Origin: an uncultured Eubacteriales bacterium
GTDB taxonomy: Bacteria > Bacillota > Clostridia > Christensenellales > Aristaeellaceae
Direction: 5' to 3'
Assembly (NCBI GenBank): GCA_900315585.1
Contig: OMZP01000002.1
Span: 44,773-108,772, forward strand
DNA length: 64,000 bases
Positions 35,001-43,498 of the stretch are shown here, piece after piece. The notes under the pieces were generated by a model. The model was not told the DNA's origin and did no database searches. It saw only the letters and a list, made by a program, of their open reading frames with translations. Both the position numbers and the translations under genes were made by a program. Each line of letters starts with the position of its first letter. The stretch's first letter is position 1.

Positions 35001-36746
35001 CAGCCTGCCGAACAGCCCGCGGAGCAACCGGCCGAGCTGCCTGTGGAACAGCCTGCGGACCAGCCGCCGGCGGAGGAGCAGAAGGTTTCCGCGCCGATGC
35101 TGGCCTTCTCCCCCACGGTGGCCGTGGAAGATGAAGTGAACATCGTGGACAAGTCCGCTGAGACGCTCACCATGAGCTTCCCCGCCGAGGGTGAAGTGGC
35201 GAGCTACGCGGTGGAGGTGCTGGACAGCAACGCCAATACCCTGGCCTCCACCACCGTCGACAGCAGCACAGAATCCCTGAACGTGCGCATGAGCAACCTG
35301 GCCGAGGGCGAGGTCTACACGTTGAACGTCATGGCCATTCCCGAGGGCGGCACGATTGAGGACGGCCAGCTTGCCACCGCCCAGTTCGCCATCGAGAGCG
35401 ACGAAGCGCCCACTGTGGAAACACCCGCAGAGGAGCCCATCCCCGAGCAGCCTGTGGAGCAGCCCGCCGAGGAGACCGTTCCTGATCAGCCTGAGGAGCA
35501 GCCCGTCGAGGAACCCATCCCCGAGCAGCCCGTGGAGCAGCCCGTCGAGGAACCCGTTCCCGAGCAGCCCGTCGAGGAGCCCGTTCCCGAGCAGCCCGTC
35601 GAGCAGCCTGTTGAGGAACCCGTTCCCGAGCAGCCTGTGGAACAGCCCGTCGAAGAGCCCGCTGCCGAGCCGGTGCCGGAGGTCGTGACGGAGCCCGAAC
35701 CCATGCCTGAACCGGAGCCCGAACCGGAACCCGAAGTGCAGGAGCCGGTCATCGGCACCGTGACGCCGCCGACGGTCACCTTCGATCTCGCCGAGTACGA
35801 CGAGACCGGCGTGGCGGTCATCCCCTACACCGAAGAATACGTCACCATGAACTGGGCCGCCGAGGGCGACGTGGCCGGATATGTGTTGACGGTCTACGAT
35901 CCCAACGGCGCTGAGCTGGGCACGCTGCCCGTCGAGGCCGACGCCCACACCCGCTCCGTGCCCGCCGGCAGCCTGCAGCCCGGTCTCCCCTACACCCTGA
36001 ACGTCACCGCGATTCCCGTGAACGGCACCGCCGAAAACGGCCAGACCACCAGCGCGCTGTTCATGGTGCAGAACGCGCCCGCACCGGAGCCCGAGCCCGA
36101 GCCGATTCCCGCCGAGGAACCCGTCTACGAGGAGCCCCAGCCGGAATACGTCGAGCCCGAGCCGGAGTACGTCGAGCCTGAACCCGAGTACGTTGAGCCC
36201 GAGCCCGAGTACGTTGAGCCCGAACCTGAGTACGTCGAGCCCGAACCTGAGTACGTCGAACCCGAACCCGAGTACGTCGAGCCCGAACCTGAGTACGTCG
36301 AGCCCGAGCCGGAACCGGAGGTCTTCATGGGCTACACTTGGACCGAGCCGGTGAACGCCTACACCGACTACGATCGCCTGGTGCAGGTCCAGGAGCGCCT
36401 GAAGCAGCTGGGCTGGCTGCCGGCGGGCTACATGTCCGACGGCACGCTGAACGCCGACACCGTCAGCGCCGTGTACAACTTCCAGAGTTATCTGATCAAC
36501 AACTACGGCACGCCCCTGACCCTGATCGGCTCGGACGTGACCCAGGAGCCCTATATCGACGTGGCGACGCTGAACAACCTGATGAGCGTGAACGGCGACG
36601 TCTATGTGAACCCGAACCCCATCGTCGCGGAGAGCGCCCCGGAAGCGCCCGCGGAGGAACCCGTGGAAGCGCCTGTGGAGGAGCCCGCGGAGAATGTCGA
36701 GGAATACGCGGACGAAGGCGCATACGAGGGAGAGCCTGAGGGCTGA
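32001..36746 (+). CDS. Large secreted protein with peptidoglycan-binding domains, Fn3-like repeats and Pro/Glu-rich repeats
   Basis: A 1581-residue exported protein. A signal peptide (MKRTGALLLMLALCLLLLG, cleavage near VASAEA) is followed by a beta-rich region (30-340), four PG_binding_1 modules (about 375-440, 452-513, 525-588, 599-663; each with a G-Y-Y/L...DGIFG-type core and AVQLFQ), then four Fn3-like units of about 100 residues (from about 679, 793, 1030 and 1252) spaced by low-complexity Pro/Glu runs: PTPEP, EQPAEQPVEQ, EEPIPEQPVEQ and eight PEYVEPE copies. A fifth, divergent PG-binding-like module lies at 1452-1533. No LPxTG, SLH or membrane anchor, so wall attachment is probably by the PG-binding modules. 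Confidence 0.9.
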   Translation: MKRTGALLLMLALCLLLLGVASAEAGPVGKSGTIAAYVDGDGHLYLTGRASAINTARADSVVSADAYRVLYFSADAATGVKDLYMIDLASFKETLLAKDVHDAALFDEDTAYFVANASRENLMRLDLNTKASSVATTAVEPIDRLYVSAEGLVIELVDQAGRLLQVQETGAFEPYTAAIPRSGEIAYGYEVYLTDEGDLYLRNDFNYSSEFLDGDVLAYAVLKNNIYYLSHSGTAVRLMEYDTAAQQGDVILTPEVPVESQLTASANTLFMLGSDGSIYTVDIAKGTMALYKKIDVKSYAMPSGLVATGLRIEAMSGQLNVYAKVEEKAAKPDFSFIEFGTETEVADERLRLVEKLTLAGETTAWDELKPVEQYTTLARGSRGDAVRAIQQPLYDKGYYDYHVDGIYGWRTELAVQMLQDDLGLTVNGVADANLQRTILSGISAYDPYRELARGKRGMRVTKMQEHLRDLGYLADAADGIFGPRTQKAVQLFQKENGIAVNDRATAETLRLLYSDRANRCSSFIDLYPGDTGYRVRELNNRLRDLYYLESSVGSRYTSETTSAVRVFQRTAGLRETGQATVPVLKALFADGAPEVPGFISLRRGDENSRVERLQRRLAELGYYDGKITGYFGKSTKEAVQLFQNKVGLKPTGVATVKTQQLLFASDAPIYVPPTVIGAPVITLDYFDHMDGSTYCVTDTSSANGYITFNWFAEGQVAEYNVLIIDANGNVYLNNRTMLNQTGVSVSTLAEGLTYTIEITAYPADGDVSHITANAATFRRVVIPVTPEIGTIGNPEISIDDVARVEGGIHYVQPGNIVFHWKAEGDVSGYYWEIRDESDNVILKTNTTDEGTTVATSTINQGEQYTIFVYAIPKNGTIDNARVKFLRFALPVVELPSPDPTPEPTPTPTPEPTLEPTPEPTAEPTPEPAPTETAAPGAENTEAPAEQPADPAPQEPQTDNAPASNEQAEQPAEQPVEQPAEQPVEQPVEQQLEQPAEQPVEQPAEQPAEQPAELPVEQPADQPPAEEQKVSAPMLAFSPTVAVEDEVNIVDKSAETLTMSFPAEGEVASYAVEVLDSNANTLASTTVDSSTESLNVRMSNLAEGEVYTLNVMAIPEGGTIEDGQLATAQFAIESDEAPTVETPAEEPIPEQPVEQPAEETVPDQPEEQPVEEPIPEQPVEQPVEEPVPEQPVEEPVPEQPVEQPVEEPVPEQPVEQPVEEPAAEPVPEVVTEPEPMPEPEPEPEPEVQEPVIGTVTPPTVTFDLAEYDETGVAVIPYTEEYVTMNWAAEGDVAGYVLTVYDPNGAELGTLPVEADAHTRSVPAGSLQPGLPYTLNVTAIPVNGTAENGQTTSALFMVQNAPAPEPEPEPIPAEEPVYEEPQPEYVEPEPEYVEPEPEYVEPEPEYVEPEPEYVEPEPEYVEPEPEYVEPEPEYVEPEPEPEVFMGYTWTEPVNAYTDYDRLVQVQERLKQLGWLPAGYMSDGTLNADTVSAVYNFQSYLINNYGTPLTLIGSDVTQEPYIDVATLNNLMSVNGDVYVNPNPIVAESAPEAPAEEPVEAPVEEPAENVEEYADEGAYEGEPEG
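34897..35076 (+). repeat. EQPAEQPVEQ-coding repeats
   Basis: Degenerate 12- to 24-base repeats encoding about a dozen EQPAEQPV units inside the large surface protein. Low-complexity coding sequence likely to vary in length between strains. Confidence 0.85.
36141..36308 (+). repeat. Eight 21-bp tandem repeats (PEYVEPE)
   Basis: Eight consecutive 21-base units around GAGTACGTCGAGCCCGA, differing only at synonymous third positions, encoding PEYVEPE each time. Confidence 0.95.
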
Positions 36747-36748
36747 TC

Positions 36749-36795
36749 CCAAAACGTACGGGAGGCTGCCAATTTGGCAGCCTCCCATTTTGGAC
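36749..36795. terminator. Terminator after the large surface protein gene
   Basis: GGGAGGCTGCC and GGCAGCCTCCC pair perfectly around AATTT, extended by CCAAAA and TTTTGG outside. The ATTTTGG tail is modest. Confidence 0.8.
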
Positions 36796-36797
36796 TC

Positions 36798-36991
36798 TTC
36801 TCGGAATGCTGAGAGATGAAAATAAACGATTTGCAGGTGATTTATTAAATACCGTTAGTGAATGAAACGTACAGATCCTTCGCTTCGCTCAGGATGACAA
36901 GGTTTCAATTCGTTGTCATCCTGAGCGAAGCGAAGGATCTGTATGCAACGTCAACAAACCTCGTTATACCAATCCCTCAGCCTTTCGAGAA
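36798..36991. mobile_element. 194-bp MITE-like element carrying the type 1 palindrome (copy C)
   Basis: Terminal inverted repeats of 20 bases (TTCTCGGAATGCTGAGAGAT against TTCTCGAAAGGCTGAGGGAT, 17 matches). The type 1 palindrome occupies 36871-36942. The whole element, read on the minus strand, matches the element at 50582-50773 from end to end. No coding capacity. No target duplication was recognised. Confidence 0.7.
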
Positions 36992-37000
36992 GAAACCGTT

Positions 37001-38032
37001 TTATACCGTATCCAGGGTCGGCGGGGGCAGAAGCTCCGGGTGGATCGCCAGGTCGTTGTCCCGGGAAAGCCCGTCCAGGTACCCGTCCAGCAGGCGGTTG
37101 AAGCCGTCCAGGGTCGTGATCCCGTTCAGCGCGGCGAGCACTTCCCCATACCCGGTCAGCCCCGGCAGCCAGAAGAGCGCGAACTTGCGCATCTCGCTGA
37201 CGGCCACCTTCTCCGGTCGGTGCCCGCAGGCCAGCGCCGCCAGCTTCTTAAGCAGCCCGACGCGCTCCGGCGCGAGCCGCTCCGGGACGGGTTCGCCCAC
37301 CCTCAAACGCCGGATGTCGTCGAAGATCCAGGGCTGGCGCAGCGCGGCACGCCCGATGGCGACGCCGGACGCCCCGGTCTCTCGGAGAAACCGCAGCGCG
37401 TCCCCGGCGCAGGTGACGCCTCCGTTGGCATAGACGGGAATCTCCGCCGACGCGCAGATTTCCCGGATCGCGGCGGTGTTCACCGGTCCCTTGTACATCT
37501 GGGACCGGGTGCGTCCGTGGAGCGTGACCGAGCGAAAGCCCAGCGCCTGGGCGGCGCGGATCAGCTCCGGGGCGACGATGTGTTCCTCGTCCCAGCCCAG
37601 CCGCAGCTTCAGCTGCACCGGCAGGTCCGTAGCCTCCCGCACGGCCCGCATGACCTCCAGCGCCCGCTCCGGCGTCTTCAAAAGCGCCGAGCCGTTGCCG
37701 CTGCCCACCACCGTCCGCGCGGGGCAGCCCATGTTGATGTCGATGGCGTCAAAGCGATTCATGGCCGTGAGCCGCCGGGCCGATTCCGCCATCATGGCCG
37801 GAACGCTGCCGATCAGCTGCGCCGCCAGGTTTCGCTCGTCGGGATAGCGCACCATCGTCTCCGCGAAGGTCTCGCTCAGGCGCTTTTTCGCCCGGCCCAG
37901 GGCCAGGGACTGGATCATCTCGGTGGTCGCGCCGTCCGCGCCGTAGTCAAAGCAGATGCTGCGGAAGGAGGCGCGGGTCATGCCGTCCATCGGGGCGAGG
38001 ACGAAGGTCGGCTCCTGTGTGTACTGCGCCAT
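37001..38032 (-). CDS. dus: tRNA-dihydrouridine synthase
   Basis: A 343-residue FMN enzyme reducing uridines in tRNA D-loops. TIM-barrel start FVLAPMDGMTRASFR, catalytic Cys in INMGCPARTVVGSGNGSALL, then LRLGWDE and TLHGRTRSQMYKGP with VYANGGVTCAGDAL for phosphate binding. The DusB subtype is usual in Firmicutes but GSGNGSALL departs from the common GAGAALL, so I leave the subtype open. Last gene of the six-gene minus-strand operon, one base after its neighbour. Confidence 0.93.
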   Translation of the reverse strand: MAQYTQEPTFVLAPMDGMTRASFRSICFDYGADGATTEMIQSLALGRAKKRLSETFAETMVRYPDERNLAAQLIGSVPAMMAESARRLTAMNRFDAIDINMGCPARTVVGSGNGSALLKTPERALEVMRAVREATDLPVQLKLRLGWDEEHIVAPELIRAAQALGFRSVTLHGRTRSQMYKGPVNTAAIREICASAEIPVYANGGVTCAGDALRFLRETGASGVAIGRAALRQPWIFDDIRRLRVGEPVPERLAPERVGLLKKLAALACGHRPEKVAVSEMRKFALFWLPGLTGYGEVLAALNGITTLDGFNRLLDGYLDGLSRDNDLAIHPELLPPPTLDTV

Positions 38033-38033
38033 G

Positions 38034-39182
38034 TCAGCCCGTCACGTTCAGCCGGATGTCTCCGGTGCGCTCATAGCCCTGCTGTAAAAGCTGGGTGATG
38101 TCCCAGGGCCGCTGGGCCGCGTCCGGATAGAGGTTCAGCAGGTAGATGTAGGGCTCCAGCAGCATCGGGCTGATCTCCGCGCACCGCTTCAGCATCGCGG
38201 CGGCTTTCTCCGTGTTCTTGGCCTCCACATAGGCCATGGCTGCGGAGGAGGCGTAGCTGTAGTTGTCCGGGTCGCGCTGCAGGGCCCGCTCGTAGTAGAG
38301 GCCCGCCTGCTCGAACTGCTGGGCCTGATAGCTCTCATAACCCAGCTGGCTGTAGGCCTCGGTGCTCCAGGCCAGGTTCACCCGCGCCAGGCTCTGCTGA
38401 CCGGCCCGGGAGAAGGCGAAGATCACGAACATCAAAAGCAGGATCACCAGCAGCGCCAGCCCCACGAGGCCGCGGATGTGGCGCATGAAGAAGCTGCCCT
38501 CGTCGGCGTCCTCGAACACGTATTCCTCTTCCTTCAAATCCTTGCCGGAAGGCGCGTCGAATTCGTCGTAGTCGTCCTTGTCGGAGCCGTCCATGAAGAT
38601 GTCGTTGGGGTCCATGACCTTCGGCGGCACCAGAGTGCTGGCGGCCTTGCGAGGCTTCTCCCGCTGGGGCTTCGCGCCCTCGATGTCGCTCTCCAGCTTC
38701 GGCGCGACGCCGTCCAGCCGCGGCACGTCCCCTTCGCTGATGTCCGGGGCCTTCTTCTGGGGCGCGGCCTCCTCCTTCTTGCGGGCGATCTCCTCCCGCC
38801 AGTCGAGGGTCTGCGCAGGTTCTTCCGCCTCAAGGCTCAGCGGCGCAAAGGCGGACGCTGCGCGCTCGCCCCGGTCGCTCCACACGTCGTCGGAGGCGTA
38901 TTCACGCCGGGAGCTCTCCCAGTCCAGCAGCTCCGCCTCGGCCTCACCCATCTCTCGGGGCGGCTTCGGCGTCTCACGGGGCGCTTCCGGCTCCGGGATC
39001 TCAATGATTTCAGGCTCCTTCGCCGCTTCCTCGATGATCTCCGGCTCCTCCACGGGCGCGGAATCCGCCGCCGTTTCAATTTCGACGGGCGCGTCCTGCT
39101 CCGGGATCACAATCGGCTCGCCGCAGAACGGGCAGAACAGCATGTTGTCGTTCACCTTTTTCCCGCAATGTGAGCAGTACAT
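38034..39182 (-). CDS. Zinc-ribbon membrane protein with TPR-like C-terminus
   Basis: A 382-residue protein. The N-terminus is a zinc ribbon (MYCSHCGKKVNDNMLFCPFCGEP), followed by about 230 residues of charged, probably disordered sequence, one membrane helix (GLVGLALLVILLLMFVIFAF, about residues 240-260) and a TPR-like extracytoplasmic region (YSQLGYESYQAQQFEQAGLYYERALQRDPDNYSYASSAAMAYVEAKN). Function unknown; it shares TPR character with the gene two upstream. Confidence 0.8.
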   Translation of the reverse strand: MYCSHCGKKVNDNMLFCPFCGEPIVIPEQDAPVEIETAADSAPVEEPEIIEEAAKEPEIIEIPEPEAPRETPKPPREMGEAEAELLDWESSRREYASDDVWSDRGERAASAFAPLSLEAEEPAQTLDWREEIARKKEEAAPQKKAPDISEGDVPRLDGVAPKLESDIEGAKPQREKPRKAASTLVPPKVMDPNDIFMDGSDKDDYDEFDAPSGKDLKEEEYVFEDADEGSFFMRHIRGLVGLALLVILLLMFVIFAFSRAGQQSLARVNLAWSTEAYSQLGYESYQAQQFEQAGLYYERALQRDPDNYSYASSAAMAYVEAKNTEKAAAMLKRCAEISPMLLEPYIYLLNLYPDAAQRPWDITQLLQQGYERTGDIRLNVTG

Positions 39183-39214
39183 CGGATTCCCTCCCTCGTA
39201 CAGTTGAAATCAGC

Positions 39215-40033
39215 TTACATGTTCCGCATGGCTTCGTAGTCCGGGTCGCCGTAGAAGGTGCGGTCCTCGCCGGGATCGCCGCCCAGCTCCTCCACGGCGT
39301 TGCGCAGCTCGATGTAATCCAGGTAGCTCAGGTCTGTGAGGTTGAGCAGCGGCTTCAATTCATCGATGGCCCGGGCGTCGCCCAGCTTGCCCAGGAACGA
39401 GGCGTACAGCGCCCGCTGCTCCGGCCGGTTGCGCAGCTTGTCCACCAGGTACTTGTACACGCGCTCGTCGCCGGGGAAGTTGGTGCAGATCTCCAGGATG
39501 CGCGTCTGGCCCAGCTCCGAGGCGCTGTCATACCGCTCCAGCAGCTCGCCCACTACAGAGCCGTCGCCCTCGGCAAACTCGTCCGTGGCCATGGCGCCCA
39601 GCTCGTCGTCATCCTTGCTGTGAAGAACCAGGTCGATCAGCAGCGGCACAGCCTTGTCGCTGCCGATGTCCCGCAGCATGGCCAGCGCCGTCGCCCGCAG
39701 GGACTCCGGGTTGTCGCCGTTTCTCACCATGCGCATCAGCGGCTCCACACAGCTCTCGCCCACGCTCACCACCCGGCTGTACAGCGGCTCCGGCAGGCCG
39801 ATGTCCCGCTTGTCGTATTCCTCCAGCAGCTTCATCAGGTCCCTGGGCTCGCTGTAGCGCAGGAAGTACTCGCCGGGCTTCTCGCCGTTCAGCCACTTGG
39901 CCGGGGCGTTCAGCCAGTTCAGCATGATCTCGTTGTAGCTGTCCTCCACCTGCTTCTCGGTCATGTTCGGGTGCATGGCCATCCAGGTGCGCACGTAATC
40001 GTAAAACTTCTCGTCAAAGTCATAGATCTTCAT
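39215..40033 (-). CDS. HEAT-repeat protein
   Basis: A 272-residue soluble protein of HEAT/PBS-like helical repeats (SCVEPLMRMVRNGDNPESLRATALAMLRDIGSDKAVPLLIDLVL, then QRALYASFLGKLGDARAIDELKPLL). Start placed at MKIYDFDEKFYDY with GGAGG upstream. It overlaps the end of the TPR gene by 14 bases. Likely a protein-protein scaffold; partner unknown. Confidence 0.75.
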   Translation of the reverse strand: MKIYDFDEKFYDYVRTWMAMHPNMTEKQVEDSYNEIMLNWLNAPAKWLNGEKPGEYFLRYSEPRDLMKLLEEYDKRDIGLPEPLYSRVVSVGESCVEPLMRMVRNGDNPESLRATALAMLRDIGSDKAVPLLIDLVLHSKDDDELGAMATDEFAEGDGSVVGELLERYDSASELGQTRILEICTNFPGDERVYKYLVDKLRNRPEQRALYASFLGKLGDARAIDELKPLLNLTDLSYLDYIELRNAVEELGGDPGEDRTFYGDPDYEAMRNM

Positions 40034-41723
40034 CGCTCGTAAACCCTCCAATTTTCTCCAGGCACCCCGCGATGCGCCGGGCGCAGAACACCATCTGCCG
40101 CTCCACGCAGCCGAAATCCCTGGCCAGCTTGCTCAGGTCCGGCTCCAGGCCGTAGATCAGCATATAATTGTAAGCCAGTGCTGCCGCGGCGCTGTCGATG
40201 CGTAGCAGCGGATCCGTACGGGTGCCCCGCAGCTGGCGGTAGGCCGTCCACATGAGCAGAAGCTGCGTCTGCGCGGACACGTCGTACTCCCGCTTCAGCA
40301 CCTCGTCGGCATAGCGCACCAGCTGGCGCTCGCCCACGCCCAATCGGGAGAGCATGGTCTCCGCGTCCGGCAGGAAGCCGTCGCCCAGGCCCGTGCTCTG
40401 GGGCATTAGCTTCTCCTGTTCGATGCCCTGGAGTTTCAGCGCCAGCGCCGCGTGGATCTTGAGTTCATCCGGCAGGTCCCCGCCGAAGATCAGCGCGCGC
40501 AGCAGGCTACGGGATTCCTCGGTGTCGATGGTGGTCAGCGCTGTCATGGCCGCGCGACTGAGCCGCGGGTCCTCCGAGGCCACCGCCCACTTCACCAGCT
40601 GGCGAAAGGCCGGGTCATCGCCCCACAGGCGCTCGATGTGCTCATAGCCCTGGCTCAGCTCGTCCACCAGTGCCTCGAGCCGCCGGGAGAACTCCCGGGG
40701 CGGCACCTGGTAGGCATATTCCGGTGCCAGGCGGCGAAGCTCGCCCCGGATGGCGGCGGCCTGGTAGAACTGGGCCACGGTGTCCTCCGGGTCGATGCGC
40801 AGGATGCGCGCCCAGAACCGGGAGACACGCTTTTCGCTCGCCCCGCCGCGCAGCAGCGCCACGGCCCGCATGTGCAGGAGATCCCGGTCAAAGGGGGTCT
40901 CCTGGAGGGCCAGGCGTGCGTATTCCGCCACCCTGTCGTCCATCCGAAGCTCGCCCATGGCGTAGATCATCAATCGCAGGTCCTGGCCCTGGGGCTTCTC
41001 ATTGGCCGCCCGGTCGATGAGGCTGCGGGCCGTGGTGACGTCGCCCATCAGGGCGTACACCTGGGCGCACACGCACAGCGCCCGGGGCGAGGGCGGATAG
41101 CCCGCGGCGGCGCGCTCGGCCTGCTCCCGGGCAAGCTCGCTCTCCCCCCGGATCAAAAGCGCCATGGCGTACAGCGCCCGCATTTCATACTGCTCCGAGG
41201 CCAGCGCCAGCGACTGCTCAAACAGGCGGCAGGCCTTCTCCGGCTCGTCGGCCTTCATGGCGTCGCAGGCGCGGGAGGCGATTCGGGCGGCCCGGTTCAC
41301 CTTCCGGCTGGCGTTGTGGCCCAGCTCGGAGAAGAAGTCGATCTCCGCCGCCAGCTGGCGCACCTCCTCCAGATGCGCGCCCTCCGGGTCCTGCCGCCTG
41401 TACAGGCGCAGGGAGCGCATGGCCCCGGCCACGTCGTTCATGCCCAGCTGGTTGAGGGCAAGGCCGTAGTAGCACTCGGAGGGCCCGTCCCCCTCGGCCA
41501 GCATGTCCAGCAGCAGCCGGGAGGATTGCTCGTGGCAGCCGATCTCGCAGTAGAGCTCCGCCAGGTCCAGTCGGTACTCCCGGTTCTGGGGCGATTCCTC
41601 CACCGCCCGGCGCAGCAGCTCCAGCGCGTCCACGATGTGGTTGTCGCGCCGGTTCATCATCGCCCGGTGGTGCACATAGGCCGGGGACCTGGCAAAGGAG
41701 ACCACTTTCAGGTTTCTGTTCAT
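40020..41723 (-). CDS. TPR-repeat protein
   Basis: A 567-residue soluble protein with tandem TPR-like helical hairpins through most of its length (ALELLRRAVEESPQNREYRLDLAELYCEIG and following). The last 60 residues (YNYMLIYGLEPDLSKLARDFGCVERQMVFCARRI) look like a small HTH-type or helical cap. Recognition beyond TPR is not possible from sequence. Fifteen bases separate it from hslO, and it overlaps the HEAT gene, so the two products may act together. Confidence 0.78.
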   Translation of the reverse strand: MNRNLKVVSFARSPAYVHHRAMMNRRDNHIVDALELLRRAVEESPQNREYRLDLAELYCEIGCHEQSSRLLLDMLAEGDGPSECYYGLALNQLGMNDVAGAMRSLRLYRRQDPEGAHLEEVRQLAAEIDFFSELGHNASRKVNRAARIASRACDAMKADEPEKACRLFEQSLALASEQYEMRALYAMALLIRGESELAREQAERAAAGYPPSPRALCVCAQVYALMGDVTTARSLIDRAANEKPQGQDLRLMIYAMGELRMDDRVAEYARLALQETPFDRDLLHMRAVALLRGGASEKRVSRFWARILRIDPEDTVAQFYQAAAIRGELRRLAPEYAYQVPPREFSRRLEALVDELSQGYEHIERLWGDDPAFRQLVKWAVASEDPRLSRAAMTALTTIDTEESRSLLRALIFGGDLPDELKIHAALALKLQGIEQEKLMPQSTGLGDGFLPDAETMLSRLGVGERQLVRYADEVLKREYDVSAQTQLLLMWTAYRQLRGTRTDPLLRIDSAAAALAYNYMLIYGLEPDLSKLARDFGCVERQMVFCARRIAGCLEKIGGFTSDEDL

Positions 41724-41738
41724 GGAACCTCCATGGAT

Positions 41739-42638
41739 TTACTTATCGGTCTTCGCCGTGGCCGCGGCCAGCAGCGCCTTCAGGTCGTCTTCGGTAAACT
41801 CATAGCGTTTGTTGCAGAAGTGGCAGTCCACCTGGGCACCGTGCTGCTCGTCGATCATGTCGTTGAGCTCCTTCGCGCCCAGCGTGATCAGCGCCCGCTC
41901 CACCCGCTCGCGGCTGCAATCGCAGGCGTACTGCACGTCCCGGCGCTCCAGCACCTCCGGCTGCAAATGCAGCAGCAGCTGGTTCACCGCGCCCTCCAGG
42001 TGGTATTCCTTCATGGTGCCCGAAATGTCCATAAACATGCCCGCGCTCATCTCGATGGACTGTATGGCGGCCTCGCTGGCCCCGGGCATCATCTGCACGA
42101 TCAGCCCGCCGGCGGCCTCCACCTTCTCATCGCTCACCAGCACGCCCAGGGACACCAGCGACGGCGTCTGCTCGGAGGCGGTGAAGTACATGGCGAAGTC
42201 CTCGGCGATCTCGCCGGACACCAGGTTCACCTGGCCCACATAAGGCTCCCGCAGGTGCATGTCCTTGATGACGGTCAGCCGTCCGTCCTTGCCCACCGCC
42301 GCGCCCACGGGCAGCTTCTTTCCGGTGCGGGGCAGGTCGATGGCGGGGTTGTCCACATAGCCCTTCACGTTGCCCTTTTCGTCGGACACGGCCAGCACCG
42401 TGCCGATGGGGCCGCCGCCGCGGATGGAGGCGGTGACGCTCTCGCCGGTGCCCTTGAGCATGGTGCCCATCATGGCCGTGGCGGTGAGGGTGCGGCCCAG
42501 GGCCGCGGAGGCGATTTTGGACAGGCCGTGGATGTCCTTGGCGCGCTGCACCATCTGGGTGCTCTCCGTGAGTATGGCCCGCGCCTGGCCGTTTAAAAGC
42601 GATATGTGCAGTATGCCGTCCCGATTCATCACATTCAT
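41739..42638 (-). CDS. hslO: Redox-regulated chaperone Hsp33
   Basis: A 299-residue holdase activated by oxidation. The C-terminal redox switch has CDC (in YACDCSRERVERAL) and CHFC (DCHFCNKRYEF), the four zinc-binding cysteines. AAG-GAG lies eight bases before the ATG. Length normal. Confidence 0.97.
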   Translation of the reverse strand: MNVMNRDGILHISLLNGQARAILTESTQMVQRAKDIHGLSKIASAALGRTLTATAMMGTMLKGTGESVTASIRGGGPIGTVLAVSDEKGNVKGYVDNPAIDLPRTGKKLPVGAAVGKDGRLTVIKDMHLREPYVGQVNLVSGEIAEDFAMYFTASEQTPSLVSLGVLVSDEKVEAAGGLIVQMMPGASEAAIQSIEMSAGMFMDISGTMKEYHLEGAVNQLLLHLQPEVLERRDVQYACDCSRERVERALITLGAKELNDMIDEQHGAQVDCHFCNKRYEFTEDDLKALLAAATAKTDK

Positions 42639-42657
42639 GCCGTTTGCTCCTTAAAGT

Positions 42658-43404
42658 CTATTCCCGACGCGCCGCGATGTGCACGCGGGATTCGTCCGCC
42701 CTGGGCGGGTCAAAGGTCTTGTCGCCGTAGATCTGAACGTCCGCAAAGCCGGTTTCCAGCAGCATTTCCTTCAAATGCTCCGGCTCGTGGGCCTTCTGGA
42801 CGTGCACCTCCGAAAAGCGGCGGTAGAGGTCGCCGTCGGTCCTGGCGAAGAAGGTCAGGTCCATGGCGACGGTCCGCGACGCCCTGTCGAAGCGATTGCT
42901 CCACAGGTAGGCCACGTCGTCCCGCTCCTCGCCGAAGAAGCTGTTCCCCAATATCTTCTCCAGCTTGTAGGGCGAGGAAACGTCGAAGGCCAGCGCGCCG
43001 CCGGGCTTGACGGCGGCGTGGGCACGTTCAAAGAAGGCCCTCACGCGGTCGTCGTCCGTCAGGTAGTTCACGCCGTCGCAGGCGCACACCAGCGCGTCCA
43101 CCGGCCTCGGCAGGGCGAGCTCGCACATATCCTGCCGGACGAACATGGCCATGACGCCGGTTTTGCGCGCCTTGACCTGGGCCCGGGCGAGCATCTCCTC
43201 GGACAGGTCCACGCCGGTCACCCGCAGGCCGCGCTCGGCGAAGCGCACGCTCATGGAGCCGGTGCCGCAGGCGCAGTCGCAAAGCGTTTTCGGCGCAGCG
43301 CCCAGCCGCCTGATCAGCGCAAGATAGTACTCCGACCAGGCGTCGTAGTCCACGTCATCCATCAGCGCGTCGTAGAGGCCCGCAAGCCCTTCATAGGCGT
43401 CCAT
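42658..43404 (-). CDS. Class I SAM-dependent methyltransferase
   Basis: A 248-residue protein starting MDAYEGLAGLYDALMDDVDYDAW, with motif I LCDCACGTGSMSVRFAERG, acidic end of strand 2 TGVDLSEEML, and post I VRQDMCELALPRPVDALVCACDGVNYL. Family resembles small-molecule or ubiquinone-like methyltransferases common in Firmicutes; the substrate is unknown. First gene of the minus-strand operon downstream of a good promoter. Confidence 0.85.
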   Translation of the reverse strand: MDAYEGLAGLYDALMDDVDYDAWSEYYLALIRRLGAAPKTLCDCACGTGSMSVRFAERGLRVTGVDLSEEMLARAQVKARKTGVMAMFVRQDMCELALPRPVDALVCACDGVNYLTDDDRVRAFFERAHAAVKPGGALAFDVSSPYKLEKILGNSFFGEERDDVAYLWSNRFDRASRTVAMDLTFFARTDGDLYRRFSEVHVQKAHEPEHLKEMLLETGFADVQIYGDKTFDPPRADESRVHIAARRE

Positions 43405-43469
43405 GGCGTCTCCCTTCCCGGCACAGCCCGTCGCCGGGCAAACCGCAACTCCAATAAATTACCAAGATA

Positions 43470-43498
43470 ATTATAGCATATTCGGGGCGCGATTTCAA
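43470..43498 (-). promoter_or_regulatory. Promoter for the methyltransferase-hslO-dus operon
   Basis: On the minus strand TTGAAA, 17 bases, TATAAT, 66 bases before the first ATG. Confidence 0.7.

Noticed and set aside
36141..36308. Eight 21-bp repeats considered as a CRISPR or minisatellite
   Set aside because: The units are contiguous with no spacers and stay in frame as PEYVEPE inside a larger gene.
31968..36788. A 1606-residue open frame antisense to the large surface protein
   Set aside because: It mirrors the sense gene exactly, is rich in His/Leu/Gly/Val runs typical of reverse-strand GC-rich codons, has no ribosome site or recognisable domain; the sense frame has signal peptide and domains.
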